Numbered from the stretch's first letter, positions 39,101 through 47,885 are shown. The stretch: DNA of 64,000 nucleotides from Plantago ovata (GCA_028274465.1 CM051456.1:78292753-78356752), one strand, 5' to 3'. Made by a program: numbers and translations. Notes: generated from the letters alone by a model not told the origin.

Positions 39101-42100
39101 ACGTGAATTTGCGCTCTAATGTTACTATTTGAATTCTATTCAAATGTGCATTTAATGCAAAGCTTACACGCGAAGGACATGAATACTAGAAGACAAACAA
39201 AGTTGCTGTTGAAAGTACAAAAGCAAGATAGTGACATGTTAAGGAACAAAAGCCTTAGGATTTGAAATTCAAACGGCTCCTTACTTGCACTATAAATAGA
39301 GGTCATCCGGTAAAGAGTTGAAGTGTGTCAACAACGTGATCAAACTCTCACTTGTGCTTAAAAACTCACAAACCTTCAAACACTCTTACTGTCATTGATT
39401 TGTTCCAAGACTTAAAGCTTGAAAAAGCTACTTGTGAAGAAGTAGAACAAACTCGGCTAAGAAATTAGTTAAGTGTTCTTTCTTTTGAACAAGAACAAGT
39501 CTTGACACCAGAAACAATCAAACTTGTTTACTGCAAAGTATTCCAAGTTGTGTTTCTTAGATTACTTGTTGTAACTGAATAAGTTATAATTAAGTTATCT
39601 CACCCCAAAACTCTCTAACTGAAAATACACCCTTTCAGGCGTGATATTCAGGGGGAACTTAATCGAGCAAGGTTTTGCTGATTAAAAGTACCAAGGTTGA
39701 GTTCTCTAGTTTAGGTTGGAGACAAAGCAAGTGTGCTTTGGTTTCTGTTGAATCGCTTTAGATAGGAGATTGTAAGGAACCTCAATCACATCTTAGTGGA
39801 TTCAGTCCTAGAAAGGACAAAGTGGATTAGTTGAGAGATTACGCCACTCTCAGATACCACTATAAAAGCGTTTGTGTGATTTACTTACTGCATTTAGCTT
39901 TCAGCAAATTATATCTGTTTGTACACAGTCACTCACTTCACTTGCTGAAACCCTTTACTTGCTGAAAGAGCACTTATTGTTTCAAAGACTTCCGCTCTCT
40001 GATTTTAAGTATCAGCAAACCAAGCTACTGTAAAGTAACTTACGCTTGCTGAGAAAGTTAAGTATCAGCAACCTCATTACTGAAAAGTAATAAGTACTTG
40101 CTGAGAAAGTTTTTAAACGACAAAAGTTTGAAAAGACTATTCACCCCCTCCCTCTAGTCTTTTCTTGTTGTTTAAAGGGACCAACAATCTGTTTTACAAG
40201 CGATTCCTACTTATGTTATGAGTTGTTTCAAGTTGCCTGATACCCTTCTTAAAGAAATTGAATCTTTGATTTCTAATTATTGGTGGAACAATGGCAGTAA
40301 CAGGAACATTCACTGGCTCAAGTGGGAGAAAATGTGTCAAAGTAAAAGAGATGGGGGAATGGGTTTTCGAGATCTTAAATCTTTTAACCTTGCTTTACTT
40401 GGAAAACAGATTTGGCGTATTTATTCTGAACCAAATTTCCTCCTTAGTCGGGTTTTTAAAGCCAAATATTTTCCTCATTCAACGATTTTCGAAGCTCCCC
40501 TTAATTCTAATGCCTCGTTTACTTGGAAAAGCATTTTAGCCGCCAAATCCCTCGTTAATGAAGGTATGCGTTGGAGGATTGGAAACAGGGAGAGTGTGGA
40601 TATTTGGAGGGATAAATGGATTCCTGGATATAGCTCGTTTAAACCTAAGACTCCTAACCTCTATAATGAGGGACCGTTACGAGTGTCTATGCTAATTCAT
40701 CCACAGATTCATGTGTGGGATTATTCTGTTCTCACTTATTTGTTTTGGCAGGACGATATAGAGGAGATTCTCAAAATACCTCTTGGACAAGCTACAGACA
40801 CAGATAGTTTTGTTTGGCATTACACAAAGACAGGTAGCTATACTGTAAAGTCAGCCTATCATCTAGCCTTGGATGTTAAGCGTCGACAGGAGGCTAATTG
40901 TAGAGGCTCCAGCTCTGCGACCCAAGCAAAAAACTGGAACACTATCTGGAATACTCATATTCCACCTAAGGTGAAACACTTTCTATGGAGATCACTACAT
41001 GGCATTTTACCTGTCGCGGCTGAGATGATGCGACGACATCTAAGTGATAATGCTATCTGTACTGTCTGCGGAGCGACAGAAGAAACAGTTCTACACATCC
41101 TAAGGGACTGTCACTATGCATGTCAAGTGTGGGCGTTATCTAATATTCCGGTACGTTGCATTTATTTTACTGCTAACAATATTTGGAGCTGGGTAATGGG
41201 AGTTCGTACTCGCCTCGATGCTACTGAATTTGATTTCTACATTGTTGTGTGTTGGAGCATATGGCATAATAGGAATAAATATAAATTTGAGGAGGACTGG
41301 AAATGTGAGCCCATGGATACTGTCCAGTTTGTGCTGAACTTTACTCAATTCCATAGAGCTAATGCATACGAACCAGTTGGTGTTTTCTTTGACAAAGAGC
41401 ACTCAGTTCAAGGGCCATGGACTCTACCTCCAGAAGGTTTTGTGAAAGTAAATGTTGACACCGCTATACCGTTTTCTGGGACAGATTATGGAGGAATCGC
41501 AGCAGTGTACCGTGATAGTACGGGTTTGGTGTTAGCGTGGCAGCGACAGAAGCTATCCTCAACCCTTGATGTCCCTACAGCAGAGCTTCTCGCTGCTAAA
41601 CTTGGCCTGGAGCTAGTCAGACATCTGGGGTATAATAAAGTGATCTTGGAGGGGGACTCATTACAGGTTATATTGGATATCATCAATTTCAATCCTTCGC
41701 TATCACCCAACAATAACTTGTACGCAGCAGTAGTTGATTTGCTCAAGACCTTTGAGGATTACAAGGTGCTTCACATCCGACGGGAGGCTAACGGGCTCGC
41801 TCACAGACTTTGTCATTCCTTTGCTATAGATGCCATCGGTTATACATCGTTGCCGTTTGAGTATATGGAACCTGGATGAGTTGCTTCGCGAATTAGTTTT
41901 AATCTTTCTAGTATTACTTACTTGCGTTTTACTATTTCAGTTGTAATGTTAACAGAGATACTTTTGCTACTCTGTTTTCTCTTTTAGGTGCCTTTTTTGG
42001 CCTGGGTATTAATAAATTATCCCCTATTCTCAAAAATAAATAAAAATTAGGTGAGTAGATTGACTAAAATTAGTAACGTAAAGCAAGTAAATTAAATAAA

Positions 42101-45100
42101 AAATAAGATAATAATATTAATTACTAGCTCAGGGGTAGTATAGGTACAAAAAAGTATATTTGTGTAAATATGTTTAAAAAATGTTACTTGTTGGTAATAA
42201 AGATTATACTACAACATTAGAAATGAAAGAGTTATTTAAACCATCATCAAAGTGTAATAAGTTTCATAAAACATAACCTAAAATTAATTTTCCATTCTTA
42301 CTTCATTTGGTAAGTCTCTTCATACATTTTAGAGTAAAAAGAATATTGAACAATAAATGCATTAGTTGTTTAGACATTTCTTGATCAAGTGAAAATTTCC
42401 ATATTCATGTCAACCTTTAGCCTTTAGTTAGAAGCATCAAAGTAGCCAGGACAGCAAATAGGTCAGGACAGATATGGCCACAAAAAACATAAGTTGGATC
42501 GAATTACTGTCATACTGTGATCCTATTTTTTGGATTTTTATCAGATTCAGATAAAAAATCAATAAACCATAATCCAATTCGAAGCCTCCAGATCGGATCC
42601 GGATTAATTCGGCATCGGATCGGTAATCGTACCTATCCAATCTGAATTTCACTCTAATGTGTTATTGGTGGGTAATTCCATTTTAGTAGTTCAGAGCCAA
42701 TTTATATACTTCAAAGTGGGTATGTCTCATTTAGGTATTTCTTTGTAGCATACCGGCCAATTTTGGTTTTTTTTTTCAATGTAATAGTAAAAAAGTGAAC
42801 AATATGAGCGTGTGCCAACCACTCGCCGGACATGCCAAAAATTGCAAAGCAATAGGAAAAATGTACATGTCATACACACATACATTGAAATTCAATTTTC
42901 GTACTTTAAAGTACCAAAAAGTGTACATTACGCACCAATTTTTTCTATCTTTTCATAATTTTCTATTTTGATTTTTTCACCATTTTCGATTCAATCCATC
43001 GAGCGGTTGTCACACGATCATATTATTCACCTTTTTTATATTAAATTGAAAAGGTACCAAAATTGAACTGTACAATAAAATACCTAAATTGGACATAATC
43101 ACTCTGAAGTATATATATATTGAATTGGACATATCTCAATTTGGAGTACCAAAAATGAATTTTACCCGTCATTGGTTGGTTGTTCAACCCATGTGTTCTT
43201 GAGGAAACTATTTGCTAAGTGACTGAACACATGAGTTAAACAACCAACCAATAACACATTACAGTGAAACTCGGAAAAATACGATTCAATTCAAAGTTAC
43301 AACAAGTTGCATATTTCATAAGATCTTTTACCACTAACAGCACATCTGAAAAAAAATAACAAAATTTATAGTTACCTTTGTAGTTAAAACTGGAGTTGTC
43401 ATTTCCATTCTCTTCCCGTTGGTTTCTGTTTTACGAGTAAAAACAGGTGTAGTCATTTCCATTTGTTTTTCTCCATTGTTCTGCATTCAAGAACAAGAAA
43501 AGCTGGGTTCGGTTGGGAGCATCCGACAGTAGTCTCGACCTTTTCTATTAATTATAAGTTACTTGATGAAAATTGATGATCCTTTCAACTACCTTACCAA
43601 ACAAGTATTCTGCAAGTACATTGAAAGATTGAGATGCACCAGAAAATTCAAATCCATACTTCCCGGGCATTGTTGTCTCAGCAATAAAGTATGCCTGCTT
43701 TACACATGATAAACACATAAAGAATAAATGTTCAGGGAACTGAGACATTATTTTCCATTACATGTATGAAATATATACTAAACAGTGAACAGTAACAAGC
43801 TTAACATATAGAATAGTGAGTAGTTCATCAGTGATAAAAAGCAAACACGAATCTTACATATATTAACCGTGACTTATGACATTCCGGGGATTTCCACAAG
43901 TAACATGAAGAGTATATGAAATTGCAGATGATTATTCATATTGGCCATGGCTTAAACACTTGTGTTCTATTTTCACCTCTTTGGAAAGAACTTCACAAAG
44001 TCGATATTTAAGAACCTAATCAAACTTTCAACTAGTTACAACTACTTGAAATGTTGCTGCAACCAAAACTTGGACATAGCACATTTTTCATCGGATTTCT
44101 CTACTATTGATTTAAGCTGAACTTATATCATAACCTTAATCCGTTATTCAGACAATTAAACCTACATTAGCTGCACGCCTGCACCAACACATGGTCTCTT
44201 ACACATAAATCTAGAAATTAGTTACACTCCATCCAATCTTTGCTTCTGAAGTGTTCAGTTCTTTCTATTTCTGACCTCAAGCTTTGCTACGTCAGAACCT
44301 CAACTCTACCATGATTTTCACTAAAATATTTATGCTTAAAATAATTGAAAGGATTCACATATCCGTACATCAACACTCATGAGAACTACATCTAGAATCT
44401 AGATTACTGAAACCAAGAAGAGGATGGAAAAACAGTTTCAATCTTCTTCACTTGATTTAAATCCATGATTCTAGCTCCACCTAATCACATAACTCTGCAA
44501 ACGAACATATAATCTTCAACTAACAATAATGTACCTACTAGCTAATGTCCTTCAACTTCGGATTTGCTAATCTAACATTCATGTATCAAACACACATGTA
44601 GAGGACACATAGCTTGATGTGTGTATCTGAATACATGAGAAGCAGAAAACAAAAGGGGCAGGAGTACACCTCCACTTGGCGTATCTCGTAATGTTTATTC
44701 CGACTGAGAATCTTGAACTCGACTGTCTCAAGGTTCGGAACTGCATATCCAAAAAATAACAAAATGAACTAACAAATACTTCCTCCGTCCTGCTAAAGCT
44801 TCTCATCTTGACTTTTGTTAGTCTCTCTATGCCTATGTCTGACTCCGAATTAATCGGAACTCATATCGATAAAAAGTAATTTTGGAAATTATATTATGAA
44901 AATATAAGATTTGCACTTTCATAATATAATATAAGTTCACATATTGATTTCCCATATAATTTAGAATTAATTCGGAGTGACACAAATATGATAAATTGAG
45001 AATATATAATGACTTGAATACAAAACAAGCAGCAGACCAGACATGAAGGCTTCCTCCAAACTAGTGCTTTCAAACCTAGTCCTTGGAAGCACATATTTCG

Positions 45101-45457
45101 CCGTCTCAGCTGCCAATTCCATAAAAACTGAACAACAACCAGAGAATCAATTAACATCTAGGGCATATGATATTATAATAAAACAATTCCAATTAATTCC
45201 AATTAGAAGAGAGTAAGTTGAATGAGTTGTTAGTTACGGCGTTGTGAGACGGTAGCAGCTTGATTGGCAAGGGCGGAGACGAGAGAGAGGCGGGAATCGG
45301 AAGGTGAGATGGGTTGTTTGGTTGATTTGTTGTTGTTGCCTAGGGTTGGTAGTTTTGGGTTTTGGACATTTGCAGTAGTGAGAAAGGGAGGAGGAGAATG
45401 GGTGATGGACAGGAGATGATGATGATGAATCGACGACGATAAAGGCATTTTTTTCAT
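12158..45457 (-). CDS. SOUL heme-binding family protein, chloroplast type
   Basis: Eight exons on the minus strand: 45238-45457, 45038-45127, 44670-44740, 43593-43694, 43376-43480, 13136-13271, 12467-12576, 12158-12232. All junctions are GT..AG and phases match, giving 302 codons without a stop. The first 50 or so residues are rich in Ser, Thr, His and Pro, fitting a plastid transit peptide; a second Met at codon 4 is an alternative start. The SOUL domain fills about residues 104-300, with [37 protein letters not shown], two MEMTTPV boxes, [18 protein letters not shown] and YNPPFTLPF. Motifs and length resemble Arabidopsis At3g10130 (recalled, not searched), a plastid heme-binding-like protein; plant SOUL proteins bind tetrapyrroles. 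Intron 5 is about 30.1 kb and full of nested transposons. The coding frame is intact, so the gene may work if that intron is spliced. Confidence 0.9.
13272..14870. other. Old intron sequence
   Basis: AT-rich and non-coding. From about 14100 to 14710 the words GGTACATG and GGTATATG recur irregularly. No element boundary was found before the LINE. Confidence 0.4.
14878..15941 (+). pseudogene. LINE ORF2, 5' part (endonuclease end to RT start)
   Basis: The frame opens in the end of the endonuclease domain (YSDHNPI), continues through [16 protein letters not shown] and the RT entry motifs [17 protein letters not shown] and [16 protein letters not shown], and stops being LINE after [19 protein letters not shown]. 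The last codons before the stop at 15969 are encoded by the LTR remnant. The frame is uninterrupted up to the junction, so the copy was fairly young when it was split. The endonuclease catalytic residues and the RT YADD box are absent. Confidence 0.88.
15942..16155 (+). repeat. 5' LTR remnant of copy 1
   Basis: It matches 39975-40186 of the 3' LTR nearly base for base and ends in CCAACA. The first roughly 1.4 kb of the LTR are missing, and the left junction falls directly in LINE coding sequence, so one deletion removed LTR and LINE together. Confidence 0.9.
16156..16175 (+). other. Primer binding site
   Basis: TGGTATCAGAGC lies directly after the LTR end and complements the 3' end of initiator tRNA-Met, the usual primer of plant Copia elements. 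Confidence 0.9.
16268..19304 (+). pseudogene. Sirevirus Gag, protease and integrase N-terminus
   Basis: The Gag start is the ATG at 16268. A TAG at 16493 interrupts the frame, which then continues unchanged to 18688. It contains a UBN2-like Gag core, a CCHC zinc knuckle near 17230 ([14 protein letters not shown]), acidic stretches and a coiled coil at about 17560-17870. The protease-integrase frame opens at 18694 in another frame: [13 protein letters not shown] is the protease active site, and HKRTSH with CNACQQGKQ is the integrase zinc-binding HHCC motif. At 19304/19305 a nested LTR element interrupts the frame; without it and one copy of its target duplication, the frame runs open into 29348-32123. 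The gag-pro junction (18664-18715) holds an intron-like acceptor, so the frame change may be splicing or decay. Confidence 0.85.
19305..21321 (+). repeat. 5' LTR of nested element
   Basis: About 2017 bp, from TGAAAGTATATATGTCC to CAATTACTAACA. It is nearly identical to 27324-29342. It contains the antisense tRNA-like cassette at 20692-20778. Confidence 0.93.
20692..20778 (-). other. tRNA-like Pol III cassette inside the 5' LTR
   Basis: On the minus strand, TAGCCCAGTCGG (20770-20759) fits the A box and GGTTCGAAACC (20726-20716) fits the B box. The starts are 44 nt apart, as in tRNAs. A TTTT run at 20700-20697 could end a transcript of about 80 nt. The arms do not obviously fold as a complete tRNA, so a tRNA-derived SINE head is more likely. 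Confidence 0.6.
21322..21340 (+). other. Primer binding site of nested element
   Basis: GTGGTATCAGAGCTGGG follows the LTR end directly and complements the initiator tRNA-Met 3' end. Confidence 0.88.
21341..27310 (+). other. Non-coding interior of nested element
   Basis: No frame longer than about 80 codons is open here. Stops are frequent in all plus-strand frames. Four copies of a short block with TATG..GTAGGCGGC lie at about 22865-23035 as an irregular repeat. ADSFTKP near 27219 is the only clear retrotransposon protein relic. Confidence 0.7.
27311..27323 (+). other. Polypurine tract of nested element
   Basis: CCAAGTGGGAGAT directly precedes the 3' LTR, a typical plant Copia plus-strand primer. 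Confidence 0.8.
27324..29342 (+). repeat. 3' LTR of nested element
   Basis: About 2019 bp, the partner of 19305-21321. The final TAACA is followed by the target duplication GTACC. Confidence 0.93.
28713..28799 (-). other. tRNA-like Pol III cassette inside the 3' LTR
   Basis: Same A box (28791-28780), B box (28747-28737) and TTTT run (28721-28718) as in the 5' LTR copy. Both promoter boxes are unchanged between the two LTRs. Confidence 0.6.
29343..32123 (+). pseudogene. Sirevirus integrase core, reverse transcriptase and RNase H
   Basis: This continues the integrase cut at 19304. It is open to the stop at 32123. Integrase core: [10 protein letters not shown] and VVVDDYSRF (first Asp), RTDHGTEF (second Asp), [10 protein letters not shown] (Glu). 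[34 protein letters not shown] and the catalytic YVDDIIFG near 31175. RNase [31 protein letters not shown]. These copy element RNA and insert the DNA. All catalytic boxes seen are intact. An upstream ATG at 29250 lies in the nested LTR, so a start there would be chimeric. The pol part looks functional, but the split from Gag and protease makes it inert. Confidence 0.9.
32124..33030 (+). other. Untranslated region with an array of short palindromes
   Basis: Between pol and the 3' ORF, a unit of the form CTGA(A/G)AC..G..(T/A)TCAG recurs about seven times from 32142 to 32495, for example TTGCTGAAACAGACATTCAG. Each is a short hairpin with TTGCTGA and TCAGCAA arms at the best-kept copies. TATA-like ACTATATAAAGAAGG near 32886 precedes the 3' ORF and could be a promoter for it. 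Confidence 0.7.
33031..38316 (+). pseudogene. Sirevirus 3' additional ORF, copy 1 (broken)
   Basis: Compared with copy 2 (58692-63855) this was one frame of about 1,750 codons. It begins [15 protein letters not shown] at 33031. The N-terminal 300 residues look globular ([29 protein letters not shown]) and recall plant-transposon proteins; the middle is acidic and rich in Ala, Glu and Gln with VAE repeats; the C-terminal 200 residues are globular ([39 protein letters not shown]). Sireviruses often have an envelope-like ORF here, but I see no signal peptide or membrane segment. Damage: frameshifts near 33590, 34210 and 38125, stops at 33778, 35747 and 37373. The function is unknown. Confidence 0.75.
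35096..35464 (+). other. Three intron-like segments in the 3' ORF, copy 1
   Basis: Segments 35096-35170 (75 nt), 35240-35311 (72 nt) and 35390-35464 (75 nt) each begin GTA and end in a T-rich tract plus CAG or ACAG. All follow CAG and all are multiples of three without stops. Their translations lack the Ala/Glu richness of the flanks. Copy 2 keeps all three at the same lengths. Confidence 0.55.
38317..38576 (+). other. 3' untranslated region and polypurine tract
   Basis: Short non-coding stretch ending in the purine run AAAAAGGGGGAAATT directly before the LTR start TGTTAG at 38577, which primes plus-strand synthesis. Confidence 0.85.
38577..40186 (+). repeat. 3' LTR of Sirevirus copy 1
   Basis: 1610 bp, from TGTTAGAAAACTTG to GGGACCAACA. 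It contains about 15 copies of TTGCTGA or TCAGCAA. A CACTATAAATAGAGG element at about 39288 is a good TATA box. LINE coding sequence resumes at 40187. Confidence 0.92.
40188..41879 (+). pseudogene. LINE ORF2, 3' part (RT thumb, zf-RVT, RNase H)
   Basis: The frame is open from 40188 to the stop at 41879. It starts with [13 protein letters not shown], a conserved post-RT block, then [15 protein letters not shown]. The zf-RVT domain follows ([37 protein letters not shown], about 40930-41130). The end is an RNase H-like RVT_3 domain ([46 protein letters not shown]). RNase H removes RNA from the hybrid during reverse transcription. It is cut off from its 5' half by the inserted Copia element plus a deletion of the RT core. 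Confidence 0.9.
42048..42646. other. Intron stretch between LINE and MITEs
   Basis: AT-rich non-coding intron sequence with no recognisable gene. Confidence 0.4.
42647..43269. mobile_element. Foldback MITE interrupted by a second MITE
   Basis: The outer arms read TTTCACTCTAATGTGTTATT at the left (42647) and TTTCACTGTAATGTGTTATT from the right end (43269). Leaving out the inner element, the left arm continues TGGTTGGTTGTTCAACCCAT at 43172-43191 and pairs with the right arm at about 43226-43258, forming a long hairpin. Confidence 0.7.
42670..43167. mobile_element. MULE-type MITE nested in the foldback element
   Basis: About 498 bp with imperfect terminal inverted repeats of roughly 100 bp, starting GGGTAATTCCATTTT and, from the right, GGGTAAAATTCATTTTTGG. 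The flanks GTTATTGGT (42661-42669) and GTCATTGGT (43168-43176) form a 9-bp target duplication with one mismatch, as expected for Mutator-like elements. No coding capacity. Confidence 0.7.
44781..44992. mobile_element. MITE-like sequence in SOUL intron 2
   Basis: Starts CTTCCTCCGTCC. It contains inverted segments CTCCGAATTAAT on both sides of a palindromic centre (TATTATGAAAATATAAG against CTTTCATAATATAA). It is related in its centre to the MITE at 8352. The right terminus is not clear. Confidence 0.5.
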
Positions 45458-45670
45458 TCAGAGATTCAGAGCCTCACTCAGTTCGGAGATTGATTTGAAA
45501 TTGGGCACCACATATTTCCTTCCTTGATTTTTGGTTTTATGTCGTCGATATTAATAGTAGTCACCGTCAGCTGCGTGGCATTTCAGGTCGCTAGCATGGG
45601 GCAAGGGTGTTGACTGTTGAAGATCATAAGAATCTTACAAAATTTACGGTAAAAATCCTCCACCAAAATA
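45458..45670 (-). promoter_or_regulatory. Probable SOUL promoter and 5' UTR
   Basis: Only about 213 bp separate the SOUL start codon from a solo LTR. No clear TATA box was found. The segment holds CCACGCAGCTGACGG and a purine-rich leader. Confidence 0.4.
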
Positions 45671-47043
45671 TGTAAGGCCCAAAACTAAAAATTGGTGCAT
45701 TCGCCCGTGTATCGTCAGTTGGGCTCACGCCAACACGAAGTCTTGACTTTAAATCCTTAAAACATAACAACAATTACCTCGAATGGTGCATCAAAGCGTC
45801 TACAAATTCCATAATACAAATTAATACAAACTATTATCCTAAAATAACAGAAAACCATCCGAGTACAGAATAAATAAGCTCCCAATAAAGTACAATCAAT
45901 CTTAACTTAAATAATCTTCAACATCCAGAATTCAGGTATTATCTATCCCGCTTTACTCCAACAAAATCTCCTCAGGCTTGCACAATCGATAATAAACTGA
46001 CAGGGGGAGTAAGGGGGTGAGCTGGGAGGCCCAGTAAGTAATTCTATATATTCTTCCAAACACACTCACAGTTCACACTAATACACATAAACATATATAC
46101 GTAATATCCAAAAAATAATAAAATAAAATAATACGCATAATTCACAATCAAAATCAAATGCATTCCAACAGTTATCCCGTTGGCGGCCAAAAATATCCCA
46201 ACTGTTATCCCGTTGGCGGTCAAATATGTTTCCAACTGTTATCCTGTTGACGGCCAAATATGTTTCCAACTGTTATCCCGTTGACTGCCAAAGTATCAAA
46301 ACAAATCACAAACCAAATACCACATATAATATATATACATATATTAGTATGACCAAGTACGAGTAGAGACATATACAAAACTACTTACCTCCGGTCCAAG
46401 AACCACAAATTCTGATCTATCCGACCAACGTAAATATACCATACTGTCCACATAACCGAAACCGCAACCTTTAAAGCCATGATCTTTAAAATCCCAATCT
46501 AAATCATGAACCCAATCACGTCCACCATGTCAAAAAGTAAAACCAAGATACCATGTCAAAAGCAAGACCAATATAATTGATGTTGTCGGGAAACGTGATT
46601 AAACAAAGTTAATTACTTACTTTGTCCCAATAATCACTAGTAACTTGGGCTCCAAATTTCCAATGCATGATCAACAAGCTACCCGGTACTAGTCCTCTCA
46701 TCCCAAAGTCAATCTTCATCATCATGCTATGATAGTAATGATCCGATCAGGGAATCTGCCGCCTCGAGCATGATCGATCAGTTTGGCACATTAACTCTAG
46801 TCATTCGTGCAGGCTTCACTTGATCACACGTCTAACCTAAGTCGATCGGCTCCAAGGGTTTATTTACTAACTGACAGTTAACTCCTCAATTAAACTTGAC
46901 CAACCCATCACTTGAGCCCATAAAAGATAACTAATAAGGTCTGACCCGTCAACTTATGTCCATGTAATTTTTAGCTCCAGTAAAATATTTTCAAAAACCG
47001 GTCCACGATATAAGAGTCGTATAAAAATGTACGGGTTATTACA
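45671..47043. mobile_element. Solo LTR, probably Gypsy type
   Basis: 1373 bp bounded by TGTAAGGCCC and GGGTTATTACA, both with the TG..CA inverted ends of LTRs. The 5-bp duplication AAATA flanks it (45666-45670, 47044-47048). There is no primer site, coding region or second LTR, so it is a recombination product. Read on the minus strand it starts TGTAATAACCCGTAC, which recalls plant Gypsy LTRs, but family and orientation are inferred. Confidence 0.8.
46165..46291. repeat. Tandem repeat, about four units of 34 bp
   Basis: Units start at 46165, 46198, 46232 and 46266, each with CCAAC(A/T)GTTATCC(C/T)GTTG. It lies inside the solo LTR and may act as a regulatory subrepeat. Confidence 0.9.
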
Positions 47044-47048
47044 AAATA

Positions 47049-47331
47049 TGTACTTGGTCGGTGGCGAATTCAGGACCAAAAATGAGGGGTGAAAATTTCA
47101 TCATGTAATCTGTAATTAAGGATTTTTTAGAGAAAAATAAGAAATTAGGGATATTAAAAAAGGAAAAAACTAAGGGTTTCTTTTTTTAAAAAAAGAAAAA
47201 TTAAGGGTTTCTTTTGAAAAAAAAGTTACAAATATTGCAGCAATAAGATCGAACCATGGCAAGGTGGCCACCCAGCCGGGGCAAATTCCACTCGGCCACA
47301 CAACTTACTAGTTTTTTTAGTACTAATATAC
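47049..47331. other. Short intergenic stretch
   Basis: Poly-A and poly-T rich, with no gene seen. Confidence 0.4.
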
Positions 47332-47333
47332 TA

Positions 47334-47582
47334 CTCCCTCCTATCTTATTTAGTTGTCTTTTTAGAAATTTTAGTATAACATAAATACTTGTCACTTTAG
47401 GTATAATAATTGATATTAATAGGTTTAAATCTCTTTTGTCTCTATATTCACAACAATCAATACAATATAATATTAATATCAATAGGCTTTTGAGAATAAT
47501 TTTTATAATTACAAAACTAGTAATAGGTCTTCCTTAATATGTGTGAAAATCTTAAAATGACAACTAAAAAGATAGGAGGGAG
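47334..47582. mobile_element. Stowaway-like MITE
   Basis: 249 bp with inverted ends CTCCCTCCTATCTTATTTAG and, from the right, CTCCCTCCTATCTTTTTAG. It is flanked by TA on both sides (47332-47333, 47583-47584), the Tc1/mariner target. Non-coding. Confidence 0.88.
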
Positions 47583-47584
47583 TA

Positions 47585-47885
47585 CTTTATCACTCGAGCT
47601 GGGTCGGCTGCCCCTGCTCAACCCAGCTTGTATCCGCCACTGTTGTCTTTCTCAAAAAGAAAAATGTACTACTATGGGCCTGATTGGTTGGGTGTGTTTC
47701 GCAAAATTTAATGGTTGACCGCGCGAAACACACTGATTGGTTATTTATTAAAGTGTGTTTGCAACTCGCCGGGCTGGCCCGAATTTTTTTAAAACACAAC
47801 GTCAGGAACATAAACAACTAGGCGGTGCTCCCGTTTAGAAACACACCATATATAATGTGTTTTGACCATCCACCTAAAATTACTA
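47585..47885. other. Intergenic stretch, unexplained
   Basis: It contains GTGTGTTTCGC and GCGAAACACAC as nearby inverted words (about 47691-47732), which may be a small hairpin or element fragment. No gene seen. Confidence 0.35.

Larger units (their letters stand above)
15942..40186 (+). mobile_element. Sirevirus-type Copia retrotransposon, copy 1
   Basis: The order is LTR remnant, iMet-type primer site, Gag with zinc knuckle and coiled coil, protease, integrase, RT, RNase H, a long untranslated region, a very long 3' ORF, polypurine tract and 1.6-kb LTR. The domain order PR-INT-RT-RH is Copia. Long LTRs, a long coiled-coil Gag and an extra 3' ORF are features of Sireviruses (SIRE/Maximus). 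The 214 bp of 5' LTR that remain differ from the 3' LTR by one substitution and a 2-bp indel, so insertion was recent. It is dead: Gag has a stop, PR is out of frame, another element splits INT, and the 3' ORF is broken. Confidence 0.88.
14871..42047 (+). mobile_element. L1-type LINE, split by a Sirevirus-type element
   Basis: The left part (14871-15941) and right part (40187-42047) are one plus-strand LINE interrupted by the Copia element. It is 5'-truncated within the endonuclease and ends in an A-rich 3' tail (AAAAATAAATAAAA). The middle of the reverse transcriptase is missing. A diverged direct repeat, (A/G)ACTAAAATTAG, at about 14815-14835 and 42055-42076 may be the target-site duplication, but this is weak. 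Confidence 0.8.
13272..43375 (-). other. Giant intron 5 of the SOUL gene (30.1 kb)
   Basis: The donor is AAG|GTAACT (exon ends at 43376) and the acceptor is TTCATTTAG|AAT (exon starts at 13271). Both sides are phase 0. The intron is bulked by a LINE, a Sirevirus-type element inside it, a further LTR element inside that, and MITEs. The SOUL gene's other introns are all under 1 kb. Confidence 0.88.

Noticed and set aside
14815-42076. ACTAAAATTAG direct repeat as the LINE target duplication
   Set aside because: The copies differ and sit a few tens of bases from the inferred LINE ends in AT-rich DNA; kept only as a weak remark.
46150-46300. CRISPR-like array
   Set aside because: The units are contiguous 34-bp tandem repeats without spacers, in a plant LTR.
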